DNA from: Prochlorococcus sp. AG-409-J03
GTDB taxonomy: Bacteria > Cyanobacteriota > Cyanobacteriia > PCC-6307 > Cyanobiaceae
Direction: 5' to 3'
Length of the DNA stretch: 64,000 bases
NCBI GenBank assembly: GCA_003215695.1
Contig: QCJZ01000001.1
Span: forward strand, 1 to 64,000
Shown here piece by piece: positions 17,881 through 27,284 of the stretch; position 1 is the stretch's first letter, and each line of letters starts with the position of its first letter. Below the pieces are notes generated by a model. That model was given only the letters and a program-made list of their open reading frames with translations, was not told the origin of the DNA and searched no databases. The translations under genes and the position numbers were made by a program.

Positions 17881-18798
17881 TTACTTCTGATGGACTAAAT
17901 CAATCAATGATTTTTTCCATTCTTTTTGAAAATCCCATAATTCTCTTTTTGTAAAGCTCATAGCGATATTTTTTTCCGCATACGCTGCTTCATTTATAAA
18001 AACAGGAATATAAAGTTCATCTTCTTCAAACCTAATTATTTCACCATTCAACTTACAAAACAATTCATCGTTTTTCTTTAATTCCTGCCAATCTTTTGAT
18101 TGCCTTAGAGGATGCACATATCCATCAATATTTCCTTCTTCATCTCGAGGGAAATCTATGCTTTTAATATGCCTGTGAATTATCAACTTATCAGGAAAAA
18201 AAAACTTTAAGTTCTTAACTTGATGAATTTGTTCCATCAAAGTCTCAAGAATCAATTTTGTTTGTAAAATGATTCTCGAATTCAAAAGACCCTGACCAAT
18301 CGGTCCAATCTCCACAACAAGGCCACAAGGCCAAGATTCAACTAAAAAACCTGTTTGTTCTTGATCAGATTCGTGAAGATATATGGGTAAACCTAATTGA
18401 TTTTGAATTAAAGAAGCCAAAGCTAAATCTGCATCTCTTCTCCCATAAACAACCAAACAACTACCCATAGAGGCGGTAGTAGTATGAAAATCTAATGCTA
18501 TTTGACAGGGGTTTTCTCCTTTGTCTCCATAAAGATTAACTAACTCACTTGCTCGTCTTTCTTCAAAACTTGAAGAGTTCGTAAATAAAAATGATTCTTC
18601 TTTGAAACTACGATTCAAATCATGATGAATGTATCTTTTCCCGGCCTTTTGAGCCTCAGGATTTCCAATTACCTTAAAGGTTTTCAGACCGTGATTATTT
18701 ATTAAAAACGATGATTTTTCCCATTCATCAAAAAGCCAAATACCATTTATTTCATTACCATGCGTACCAGCCACCAGAAGTACTTGTAGCTGCTTCAT
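17881..18798 (-). CDS. Aspartoacylase-family zinc hydrolase
   Basis: A 305-residue member of the AspA/AstE family of zinc-dependent acylases, related to carboxypeptidases. Zinc ligands are seen in GTHGNEING (His and Glu, near 12-17) and LDFHTTT (His, about 117). The substrate-binding HHDLNRSF is near 59-66, and the catalytic Glu lies in VVEIGPIG (about 163). Family members deacylate N-acetyl amino acids such as N-acetylaspartate, but the natural substrate in picocyanobacteria is not known to me. The start is ATG 18798, divergent from the GST-like gene by 43 bp. Confidence 0.85.
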   Translation of the reverse strand: MKQLQVLLVAGTHGNEINGIWLFDEWEKSSFLINNHGLKTFKVIGNPEAQKAGKRYIHHDLNRSFKEESFLFTNSSSFEERRASELVNLYGDKGENPCQIALDFHTTTASMGSCLVVYGRRDADLALASLIQNQLGLPIYLHESDQEQTGFLVESWPCGLVVEIGPIGQGLLNSRIILQTKLILETLMEQIHQVKNLKFFFPDKLIIHRHIKSIDFPRDEEGNIDGYVHPLRQSKDWQELKKNDELFCKLNGEIIRFEEDELYIPVFINEAAYAEKNIAMSFTKRELWDFQKEWKKSLIDLVHQK

Positions 18799-18841
18799 TA
18801 ATCAATAAACACATAGATAACAATAATCTTAAAAGAAATTC

Positions 18842-19816
18842 ATGGCCATACCACCAATATTTGTAAAAGCAGCGCAAGATATATGGGGTTTTGAATGGAA
18901 AATATTAATGAATGGTCTTGCACCATCAGATTCAAATGGAAACTACAAGAGACCAATAAATATTCAACAACAAATTCAAATCCCGACCAAAGAAGATTTA
19001 AAGAATAGAACGTCAAATCAAATGCCAGGTTTGATTATTGGAAAAAGTTGTCCTTGGGCACATAGAGCATGGATAATTCACGAGATCAAAGGATTAAAGA
19101 AATCTATCAATCTTCACATTGCACACGCAGACAGTGAGGGAGGAAGATGGAGATTAGATCCACCAATAAAAGGATGTAAAACCCTTCAAGAGCTTTATCT
19201 GAAATGCGGAAATTATCAATCAAGAAGAGCAACAGTACCAATGCTTTTCGATCCAGGTAAAGAGCGGGAATCAAAACTAAGAATTATAAACAATGAAAGC
19301 GCTGAGCTTGTCGAAATATTAAATAACTGGCCTATATACAATCAGGAAATAGATCTTAACCCAAGCAAATATCAAAAACAAATAATTAACTGGCAGAATC
19401 TAATTCAGGAAAATATTAATAATGGAGTTTATAAATGTGGATTTGCTAGAAACCAAAAAGCTTATGAAAAAGCTTCTAAAAATTTGTTCTCAACTCTAAA
19501 TATTATAGAAAAACATCTTCAATCAAATGGTCCTTGGCTTTGTGGAAAAAATCTTTCAATTGCTGATATAAGACTTTTCCCTACCCTTATTAGATGGGAA
19601 GCAATTTATTACCCACTATTTAAATGTAGTAACAAACCAATTAAATCTTTTCCACATATAATTAAATGGAGAAAAAAGATTTTTAATATGTACAATATAA
19701 AAAAAACATGTGACGTTGATACTTGGAGAAAAGATTATTTTGGGGCTTTATTTCCTTTAAATCCAAGTGGTATTATTCCTCAAGGAGAAGATATTACATC
19801 AACTATCAACAATTAA
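18842..19816 (+). CDS. Xi-class glutathione S-transferase / glutathionyl-hydroquinone reductase-like
   Basis: A 324-residue protein matching the YqjG/ECM4 group, larger than ordinary GSTs. The thioredoxin-fold domain has the active-site cysteine at 70 in GKSCPWAHRAW. The helical domain begins near 195, with PWLCGKNLSIADIRLFPTL at about 235-253. The tail NPSGIIPQGE is the usual end motif. These enzymes use glutathione to reduce glutathionyl-hydroquinones; the actual quinone here is unknown. Glutathione synthetase and glutaredoxin genes lie later in this window. It starts at ATG 18842 and is followed 9 bp later by the DUF2301 gene, probably as an operon. Confidence 0.87.
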   Translation: MAIPPIFVKAAQDIWGFEWKILMNGLAPSDSNGNYKRPINIQQQIQIPTKEDLKNRTSNQMPGLIIGKSCPWAHRAWIIHEIKGLKKSINLHIAHADSEGGRWRLDPPIKGCKTLQELYLKCGNYQSRRATVPMLFDPGKERESKLRIINNESAELVEILNNWPIYNQEIDLNPSKYQKQIINWQNLIQENINNGVYKCGFARNQKAYEKASKNLFSTLNIIEKHLQSNGPWLCGKNLSIADIRLFPTLIRWEAIYYPLFKCSNKPIKSFPHIIKWRKKIFNMYNIKKTCDVDTWRKDYFGALFPLNPSGIIPQGEDITSTINN

Positions 19817-19825
19817 TTATCAACT

Positions 19826-20488
19826 ATGAAAGAAAAAAATTCTTATTTTACATCCTCAAATCCTATTAAAGGAGTCTATGGTGATTTCATAGTTACTTCT
19901 AATGATAAAAAAGAAGTTCTATTTTACCGATTATCAATACTTTTCTGTGGATTATTTTTTTCAATAGGAATAGTTCAATGGTTTTTCAATGGATCTCATC
20001 AAATATGGATTTGGCTATTATGCATGACAATAAGTATAGGTTTAAGTCTTAAATGGATACATATTTATTTAAGACCTTTACATCAAGCACTAACAATTTT
20101 CTGGGTACTCGGTTGTATAGGATTATTGATACTTTTATATCATTTTGGAGTGAAAAATCTAATGTATGGTCTGAGAGAAAATCCAAAATCGATATTACTT
20201 ATCGGTCCACTTTTTGCTTCTTTAACTGGGATAGGTTTCAAAGAGTTTTTTTGTTTCAGAAGAATTGAGGCAATAGGGATAACGATTTTTATTCCAATTT
20301 CTTTAATTGGATATTTAACTGAATTAGCTAATGAAAGTTTTACTTTTGCAACTCTAGTTGTGTCGTCCTTGCTATTGCTATCCATGGGAATAAGGAAATT
20401 CAACCTACCAGCAGAAGCTGATATAGGAGATAAAAGCGTTTTTGAGTATTTAGAAAGCCAAAGAAAGCTAAAAGCATCTGATGCTTGA
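19826..20488 (+). CDS. DUF2301 integral membrane protein
   Basis: A 220-residue membrane protein with about six hydrophobic segments (near 33-51, 58-75, 86-103, 120-135, 145-163 and 168-184). It resembles the uncharacterised DUF2301 family (COG5413), which is widespread in cyanobacteria and plants. The N-terminus YGDFIVTSNDKKEVLFYR and the C-terminal FEYLESQRKLK are soluble. It lies 9 bp behind the GST-like gene, so shared transcription is likely. I cannot assign a function. Confidence 0.7.
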   Translation: MKEKNSYFTSSNPIKGVYGDFIVTSNDKKEVLFYRLSILFCGLFFSIGIVQWFFNGSHQIWIWLLCMTISIGLSLKWIHIYLRPLHQALTIFWVLGCIGLLILLYHFGVKNLMYGLRENPKSILLIGPLFASLTGIGFKEFFCFRRIEAIGITIFIPISLIGYLTELANESFTFATLVVSSLLLLSMGIRKFNLPAEADIGDKSVFEYLESQRKLKASDA

Positions 20489-20658
20489 ATAAATCAACCA
20501 ATTATCAATTCAAAAGAGAAAACGGACACATAGATCTTTTTTCTAGGTCTTAAGTCAGGAAATGGTGAGGAAATCCAACCAAATTTACAAACCACGTGCA
20601 ATATTCGTCTGTCATAATTATTGTGTTATTCAAATGATCCTGCTCTTTAAAAGACTCC

Positions 20659-20877
20659 ATGAAAACTATTGACGAGCATATTAAAAAGGATGAATCTGAG
20701 ATCCAAGAAGCAAAGGCTCAGGGGAATGAATCCAAGCTCCATCATCTAGAAGATGAACTTAATTCGCTCAAAGAATACAAAGAGCATCATCCTGAAGACA
20801 AGCATGACCCAAATGCCCTAGAACTTTTCTGCGACGCCAACCCTGATGAACCAGAGTGCTTGGTATACGATGATTAA
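20659..20877 (+). CDS. CP12-type Calvin cycle regulator lacking the N-terminal cysteine pair
   Basis: CP12 is a small, largely disordered protein that joins GAPDH and phosphoribulokinase into an inactive complex in the dark. This one has 72 residues. The C-terminal GAPDH-binding end is well conserved, ELFCDANPDEPECLVYDD, with the two cysteines eight apart. The N-terminal cysteine pair that contacts phosphoribulokinase in other CP12s is absent; that half is a charged helix-rich stretch with LHHLEDELNSLKEYKEHH. This shortened cysteine set resembles other marine picocyanobacterial CP12s. It has its own 170-bp upstream region and a terminator. Confidence 0.88.
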   Translation: MKTIDEHIKKDESEIQEAKAQGNESKLHHLEDELNSLKEYKEHHPEDKHDPNALELFCDANPDEPECLVYDD

Positions 20878-20904
20878 AAGTTAAAAACAATCAATAGAAT
20901 AGAA

Positions 20905-20936
20905 AAAGGGAGGTTATAACCTCCCTTTATTTTTTG
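20905..20936. terminator. Bidirectional terminator between CP12 and the 60-aa gene
   Basis: AAAGGGAGGTT (20905-20915) pairs with AACCTCCCTTT (20918-20928). T-rich tracts follow on both strands, so it can end the CP12 transcript (+) and the convergent small gene (-). Confidence 0.88.
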
Positions 20937-20951
20937 TTCTATTAGATCCTA

Positions 20952-21134
20952 TTAATAATCCATATTAAAATCCGAAGGACTTCCAGTTAAAGAGCAGATA
21001 ACTGCCTCCTCATTTTTCATTTGACGTACTTCAGCGATTGGTCTACCCATTTTCTTTAAAACATTAATATCTTGATCAGTCTGGCAGCGAGCAATAATTT
21101 CCCCTTGTCCATCAAAACAACTGTAAAAATCCAT
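20952..21134 (-). CDS. Conserved 60-residue protein of unknown function
   Basis: A small soluble protein with three cysteines (residues 6, 17 and 47), a central basic stretch (NVLKKMGRPIAEVRQMK) and an acidic tail ending NMDY. There is no signal peptide or membrane span. It starts at ATG 21134 and ends 16 bp from the shared terminator, which supports it being expressed. I think similar short proteins occur in other marine picocyanobacteria, but I do not know a function. Confidence 0.6.
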   Translation of the reverse strand: MDFYSCFDGQGEIIARCQTDQDINVLKKMGRPIAEVRQMKNEEAVICSLTGSPSDFNMDY

Positions 21135-21207
21135 AATTTTAATAAATCTCTTTAGTTATGACCAAAAATTATCTGTAAGACAAGTAGGTATCATTCACTC
21201 ATAACAA

Positions 21208-22200
<993 letters not shown>

Positions 22201-22299
22201 TTAGAAATATCTTTAATCAATTAATTAAATAATAATTCTTACATTCATACTTGCTAAATTAAAGAACTAAAAACACTGTTTATAACTTTCACCTCAATT

Positions 22300-24714
22300 T
22301 CAATCAACAATCCACACAACACTACATCCAGGGCCGCCATCATGAGGTTCAGCATCGGCTACTTTTTCAATATATGAAAGTGAATTGAACCATTTCCTCA
22401 AACCTTTTTTCAGTTTTCCAGAACCAATTCCATGAATAACCCATAAAGCTCCGGAACAATGTCTCAATTTTTCTTCAATCACCCCCTCGGCTTCATGCAC
22501 GCGTAACCCTCTTACATCTAAAGTATTTTTTTTAGTACGTACTAAAGATAAATTCTTTCTTACCTGCGAAGTTTTTACTTGCACACTTGGATTGATTTCG
22601 GCCTTTTGACCATCAAGACTTTCTACTTCAGTTAAACTGACTTTGCTTCGAAATACCCCACACAATACTGTTAATCGCATTCCATCATCTGAGAAAGAAA
22701 TTATTTCACCTGCTTTACCTATAGAAGACAATCTAACTTTGTCTCCAATTTTGGGAACCCAGCCAGGCACATGCTGAACCCGCCTATCGCTTCGATATCC
22801 CTTCTCCATTTGCCGAAATCGTTTGCCAGCAATTCTTGCTGTTTCACCACTAGCATTTTGATCGCGCAAACGTTTAATCAAATGTCTAACTTCTTTTTGA
22901 CCTTCTCGAATTGATGACTCTAGTTTGAACCTTCCTTGTTCATTAAATTTCTCCGTTTGTTGACGTTGTTTCTGCCAACTATCAAGTAATTCTTCATGTA
23001 ATAATTCAGTTTTTGCCAATAAAGCCGCGGCATCTTCAGCTGCTGATTGTTGCCGCTCACGTTGTTTTTCTAAGCCTTTAATGACTTGATTGACATTATT
23101 AGCACTTGCGGGATTAATAAACTCTTGAGCACGTTTTATCACTTCCGAATCAAGACCAAGTCTTTTTGAAATCTCAATTGCATTACTCCTACCAGGAATA
23201 CCCCATTGCAAATGAAAGGTTGGTTTTATTGTTTCACTATCAAAAGAAACTGAAGCATTTTCAAATCTTGAATCACTATATTTCATTGCTTTTAATTCTC
23301 CAAAATGAGTAGTAGCAATAGTTAGTCGTGCTCTATCCGCCATTATCTTTAACAGAGCCATAGCCAAAGCTGTACCTTCAGAGGGATCAGTTCCTGCTCC
23401 AACTTCATCTAAAAGAACGAGAGTCGTACCACGAGAAGAAGCTATAGCATCAAGTATTCGACTTATACGAAGAATATGTCCACTAAATGTAGATAAATTT
23501 TGCTGTAATGACTGCTCATCACCAATATCAGCTAAAACATTTTTACACCAGGGTAATCTTGGTGAGCCAGTACATGGTAAAAGTATTCCTGCTTTTGCCA
23601 TTAAAACTGCTAGACCTATACTTTTCAACGCAACTGTTTTGCCGCCAGTATTAGGACCTGTAATTGCAACAACTTTTAAATCAGACGGAACATCAAAACT
23701 AGTTGGAACTACTGTATTTTTTTTCTCATGGAAATCAGTCCATACTAATAAAGGATGACGAAAATCTTTAATCTCAAATAGTGTATTTTCCTTGTCATCA
23801 AGAATTGCTGGCACCCCGTTAAGCCATTTAGAGTAACGTGCTCGTGACAATGCAAACTCAATCTGTAAAAGAATCTCTCCTAAATGAGCTATTACATCGG
23901 CATTAAAACCAACCTCTTTACTCCAATTAGCTAAAAGTCTCCTCTCTTCATCTGAGATTTCAGAATCTATTTTAGCCAAACGATTCCCTATTGATATGAC
24001 AACTTGTGGCTCGACATAGATCGTATTTCCGGAAGCGGAACTATCATGAACCATTCCCTTAATCTGATCGGAAGTCCCAGCTTTAAATGCTAAAACAGGT
24101 CTTCCATACCTCTCTGAAATAATATTATCTTGAAGTAATCCACCATATTTTCGGATCATATCTTGAAGAATATCTTTTCTTTGAAGACGTACCGAATTCC
24201 TATGGCGTCGTAATTCAGAAAGTTTTGGACTAGCACGATCCGCTATTCGCCCACCTTCATCCAGGCCAAATTCAAGTAGTTTTTGCAAATCAGGCAAAGT
24301 TGCAACGTCTTTTAGTAATTCAGAGAGTCGTGGACGTATTAATTGATCAAATATTAGTTTTCGTAATTTTCTAGCAGCTCTTAAAGTATCAGCAACTTTT
24401 AATAAATCCTCACCTATTGCGACACCACCTTTGGAGCATATCAAAAGAATATTTTCCAAATCATGAACACCTTCAAAAGATATTCCTCCATCAAGAGAAA
24501 TATCTAATGATCCAATTTCTAACGTTTGGGACAATAGCTCATGGCTAAGAGATATATCTAATGGCAAATCAAAGCTTTTACATTTATCACGACCTTGTTG
24601 GGTAACCGCGAATGTAGACAAATGATTACAAACAGTTGGCCATTCAAGTAACTCCAAAGACTCTAAAATTATTTGTGTTTTTTCAAAATCATCATGATTT
24701 ATTGTAAATCCCAT
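22300..24714 (-). CDS. mutS2: MutS2-family ATPase
   Basis: DNA- or ribosome-acting ATPase related to mismatch-repair MutS but lacking the mismatch-recognition domain. In other bacteria MutS2 suppresses recombination or rescues collided ribosomes. It has 804 residues. The order is a helical core, an ATPase with GPNTGGKT (about 345) and LLDEVGAGTDPSEG, a long coiled coil (about 520-640) rich in Q/E/K, and a C-terminal Smr nuclease domain with DVRGLRVHEAEG and HGIGSGKLKKG. All parts look intact. It lies 15 bp downstream of the glyoxalase-like gene and 99 bp upstream of obgE on the same strand. Confidence 0.93.
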   Translation of the reverse strand: MGFTINHDDFEKTQIILESLELLEWPTVCNHLSTFAVTQQGRDKCKSFDLPLDISLSHELLSQTLEIGSLDISLDGGISFEGVHDLENILLICSKGGVAIGEDLLKVADTLRAARKLRKLIFDQLIRPRLSELLKDVATLPDLQKLLEFGLDEGGRIADRASPKLSELRRHRNSVRLQRKDILQDMIRKYGGLLQDNIISERYGRPVLAFKAGTSDQIKGMVHDSSASGNTIYVEPQVVISIGNRLAKIDSEISDEERRLLANWSKEVGFNADVIAHLGEILLQIEFALSRARYSKWLNGVPAILDDKENTLFEIKDFRHPLLVWTDFHEKKNTVVPTSFDVPSDLKVVAITGPNTGGKTVALKSIGLAVLMAKAGILLPCTGSPRLPWCKNVLADIGDEQSLQQNLSTFSGHILRISRILDAIASSRGTTLVLLDEVGAGTDPSEGTALAMALLKIMADRARLTIATTHFGELKAMKYSDSRFENASVSFDSETIKPTFHLQWGIPGRSNAIEISKRLGLDSEVIKRAQEFINPASANNVNQVIKGLEKQRERQQSAAEDAAALLAKTELLHEELLDSWQKQRQQTEKFNEQGRFKLESSIREGQKEVRHLIKRLRDQNASGETARIAGKRFRQMEKGYRSDRRVQHVPGWVPKIGDKVRLSSIGKAGEIISFSDDGMRLTVLCGVFRSKVSLTEVESLDGQKAEINPSVQVKTSQVRKNLSLVRTKKNTLDVRGLRVHEAEGVIEEKLRHCSGALWVIHGIGSGKLKKGLRKWFNSLSYIEKVADAEPHDGGPGCSVVWIVD

Positions 24715-24729
24715 TTGTCTACCTGAATT

Positions 24730-25134
24730 CTATTGATTTGTTGGAATTCCTGTTGATGGGTGATAAAGCATTTCCAACCAATTACCTTCTGTATCTTTCA
24801 AGTAAAAAGAAGAAGTTCCATCTCGATGATCATGCAAAGCGCCAACCTGTACACCTTGATTTTTTAGAGAAGAATGAATTCTTTTTATTTCATTCTTATT
24901 AGTGAAGTGAAATGCAAAATGTGGACCAGCCGCTTTATAGCTCGGACCGAGCAAAGCTAGACCATCTTTATTCTCTTCTGTCTCTAAATAACACCAATCA
25001 GGATCATCCCAAACAAGTTTCATTCCCAATCTTATATAAAAACTTTTAGCCCTATCAACATCATCCACTCGTATAGCTACATGGCCGAGGCGATGAACTC
25101 TTTCAATATTTAAATCAGACTGTTTTTCTAGCAT
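24730..25134 (-). CDS. Glyoxalase-fold (VOC superfamily) protein
   Basis: A 134-residue single-domain vicinal-oxygen-chelate protein. The pattern HRLGHVAIRVDDVDRAKSFY near 15-34 and the later WLEMLYHP are typical of glyoxalase I and bleomycin-resistance-like folds. Metal-ligand candidates are His 18, Glu or His in the middle strands, and Glu in WLEML. It could be a lactoylglutathione lyase, given the glutathione genes in this genome, but the substrate is not determined by sequence. It lies between hemB and mutS2 on the same strand. Confidence 0.75.
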   Translation of the reverse strand: MLEKQSDLNIERVHRLGHVAIRVDDVDRAKSFYIRLGMKLVWDDPDWCYLETEENKDGLALLGPSYKAAGPHFAFHFTNKNEIKRIHSSLKNQGVQVGALHDHRDGTSSFYLKDTEGNWLEMLYHPSTGIPTNQ

Positions 25135-25174
25135 GACTTTTAATTGAAATTTTAAATAATATCCCGAATTAACT

Positions 25175-26176
25175 CTATTGTTCTTTTAACCATCCTGCGG
25201 CATCACACGCATGATATGTAAGGATCAGATTTGCCCCAGCTCTTTTAAAACTCAATAAAGTTTCTAGCACAATTGCCTTTTCATCTATCCAGCCTTTTTC
25301 CGCAGCGGCTTTGACCATTGAATACTCTCCACTCACGTTATAAGCAGCAATTGGTAATTCTGATTCTTCTCTTAAACGATAAATAATATCCAAGTAAGCC
25401 AAGCCTGGTTTAACCATTAGGATGTCAGACCCCTCTTGTTCGTCAAGTTGAGCTTCTGTTATGGCTTCTCTAGCATTCGCTGGATCCATCTGATAAGTGT
25501 TTTTATTTTTCGGGATAGGCTTATTTGATAATGATCTAGGAGCAGAATCCAAAGCTTCTCTAAAAGGTCCGTAATAAGCAGATGAATATTTTGCTGTATA
25601 ACTGATTATGCCTACATGCTCAAACCCTTCATCATCTAAGGCTTCTCTTATGGCTCCTACTCTTCCATCCATCATGTCACTTGGACCAATTAAATCTGCT
25701 CCAGATTGTGCTTGAACAATAGCTTGTTTACACAAATAATCAATGGTTTCATCATTTAAAATTATTCCTTGATTACTAACTATTCCATCATGACCATCAC
25801 AAGAATAAGGATCTAAAGCGACATCAGTCATCACACACATATCAGGTATCTCTTCTTTCAACCTTTTAATAGATCTTGGGATTAAACCATTTTCATTAAA
25901 ACACTCAGCTCCATCTTCTGTTTTTTGCTCGTCTGGAACTTTTGGGAAAAGAACGACACATCTAATACCTAGATTCCAAGCACGCTTAACTTCATCAACT
26001 AATCCATCCATTGGCCAACGGAAGGAACCAGGCATCGCTGCTATTTCTTGAATATCTGAGCCTTCATGAACAAAAAGAGGATAAATAAAATCAGAGGCAG
26101 AAACACTATGCTCTCTAACCATATCTCTTAAAGAATTTGTTCTACGAAGACGGCGGGGACGATAAGTAAGATCCAT
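25175..26176 (-). CDS. hemB: Delta-aminolevulinic acid dehydratase (Mg-type)
   Basis: Joins two 5-aminolevulinate molecules into porphobilinogen on the way to haem and chlorophyll. From ATG 26176 it has 333 residues; a TTG three codons earlier is possible. Active-site regions YTAKYSSAYYGPFREA and MVKPGLAYLD carry the two key lysines. At the metal site the zinc-binding cysteine cluster of animal and E. coli enzymes is replaced by an aspartate-rich DVALDPYSCDGHDG, the magnesium-dependent plant and cyanobacterial form. It is followed by the glyoxalase-like gene and preceded by the J protein, all on the minus strand. Confidence 0.96.
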   Translation of the reverse strand: MDLTYRPRRLRRTNSLRDMVREHSVSASDFIYPLFVHEGSDIQEIAAMPGSFRWPMDGLVDEVKRAWNLGIRCVVLFPKVPDEQKTEDGAECFNENGLIPRSIKRLKEEIPDMCVMTDVALDPYSCDGHDGIVSNQGIILNDETIDYLCKQAIVQAQSGADLIGPSDMMDGRVGAIREALDDEGFEHVGIISYTAKYSSAYYGPFREALDSAPRSLSNKPIPKNKNTYQMDPANAREAITEAQLDEQEGSDILMVKPGLAYLDIIYRLREESELPIAAYNVSGEYSMVKAAAEKGWIDEKAIVLETLLSFKRAGANLILTYHACDAAGWLKEQ

Positions 26177-26209
26177 ATTAATCAATAGAGATGACTGTTT
26201 AAGAGATAA

Positions 26210-27160
26210 CTACATTTTACTAACATAAGTCCTAGCCTGATCGACCCAACTGAAACGAGGTTCATCTATTCGAACAGATCTAAGCTTTTCAATAAGTCTC
26301 AACTCATCGTCTGACCACTTTTCAGGAAACTTCAATTTTAAAGTAAAGAACAAATCTCCTCTGGCATCTAAGTTATCTAATCCTTGACCTTCCAATTTCA
26401 ACTTTTGGTCAGGCAAGCTTCCAAAGGGTATTGATAAATATATATCTCCTTGTGGAGAGGGAACCGAAATATTTGCTCCAAGAGCTAATTCATCTAAAGA
26501 AATAGGTAAATCTGCATAAACATCTAAACCTTTCACTTTCCAAATAGGATGAGACTTAATAGTGACTTCAATCAATAAATCTCCTCTTTTCCCTTTCCCA
26601 GGCTGTATATTCCCCTTATTTTTAAAAAGTATTTTAGATCCTGTTTTAATTCCTTTTGGGATTTCCACCTCGATACGTTCATCATTAACTAAAAGATTCT
26701 TTTTTGTTCCATTTAAAGCATCTGAAAAACTAATCTTTAAATTAAATTCAGCATCTAGATTTAGTGATTGAGTATTCTTATCTGAAGATATGTTTGAGTA
26801 AATTTCTTGGCCAACCCCACTAAATCTTGCAATTAAATCACTCAAGAAATCATCAAAGTGTAAATATTCCTCAAAGCGATTGTCATTTTTCTTTCTATAA
26901 AAATCTCTAGATTTTCCATCTCTATTTCTGAACCAATAACTTAGATATTCTTCATAAGACTTTTTTTTATCCTCATCAGAGAGGATTTCATAAGCTTCAT
27001 TAATTTCTTTAAATTCCGACTCTGCTCTCTCATTGTATGGATTTAAATCTGGATGAAATTTTCTCGCGAGCTTTCTAAAAGCACTTTTGATGTCTTGATC
27101 GGTGGCATTTCTACTAATACCAAGGATTTTGAAATAATCCTTAAAACCATCAGATGCCAT
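26210..27160 (-). CDS. CbpA-type DnaJ co-chaperone
   Basis: Hsp40 protein that stimulates DnaK. From ATG 27160 it has 316 residues; a TTG at 27169 is unlikely. The J domain fills the first 70 residues, with HPD in KFHPDLNP. A linker rich in charged and aromatic residues takes the place of the G/F region. The CXXCXGXG zinc repeats of DnaJ are absent, so it is the type II (CbpA-like) form. C-terminal substrate domains follow, with IEVEIPKGIKTGS and LDNLDARGDLFFTL. It is divergent from bicA, with 124 bp between starts. Confidence 0.88.
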   Translation of the reverse strand: MASDGFKDYFKILGISRNATDQDIKSAFRKLARKFHPDLNPYNERAESEFKEINEAYEILSDEDKKKSYEEYLSYWFRNRDGKSRDFYRKKNDNRFEEYLHFDDFLSDLIARFSGVGQEIYSNISSDKNTQSLNLDAEFNLKISFSDALNGTKKNLLVNDERIEVEIPKGIKTGSKILFKNKGNIQPGKGKRGDLLIEVTIKSHPIWKVKGLDVYADLPISLDELALGANISVPSPQGDIYLSIPFGSLPDQKLKLEGQGLDNLDARGDLFFTLKLKFPEKWSDDELRLIEKLRSVRIDEPRFSWVDQARTYVSKM

Positions 27161-27284
27161 AGAAATCAAGCTTCTTAAGTACTAAAAATCAATCTTTTCA
27201 ATGATTTTTCTTCAATATAAGTATTTAAAAGTAGAGATTGCAGATCGTAATGGAACCTCAAAGAGATAGGCTTATTCAAGTCAA

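Noticed and set aside
18842-20488. GST-like plus DUF2301 as a defence or toxin module
   Set aside because: Both are core cyanobacterial families with no toxin, nuclease or immunity features.
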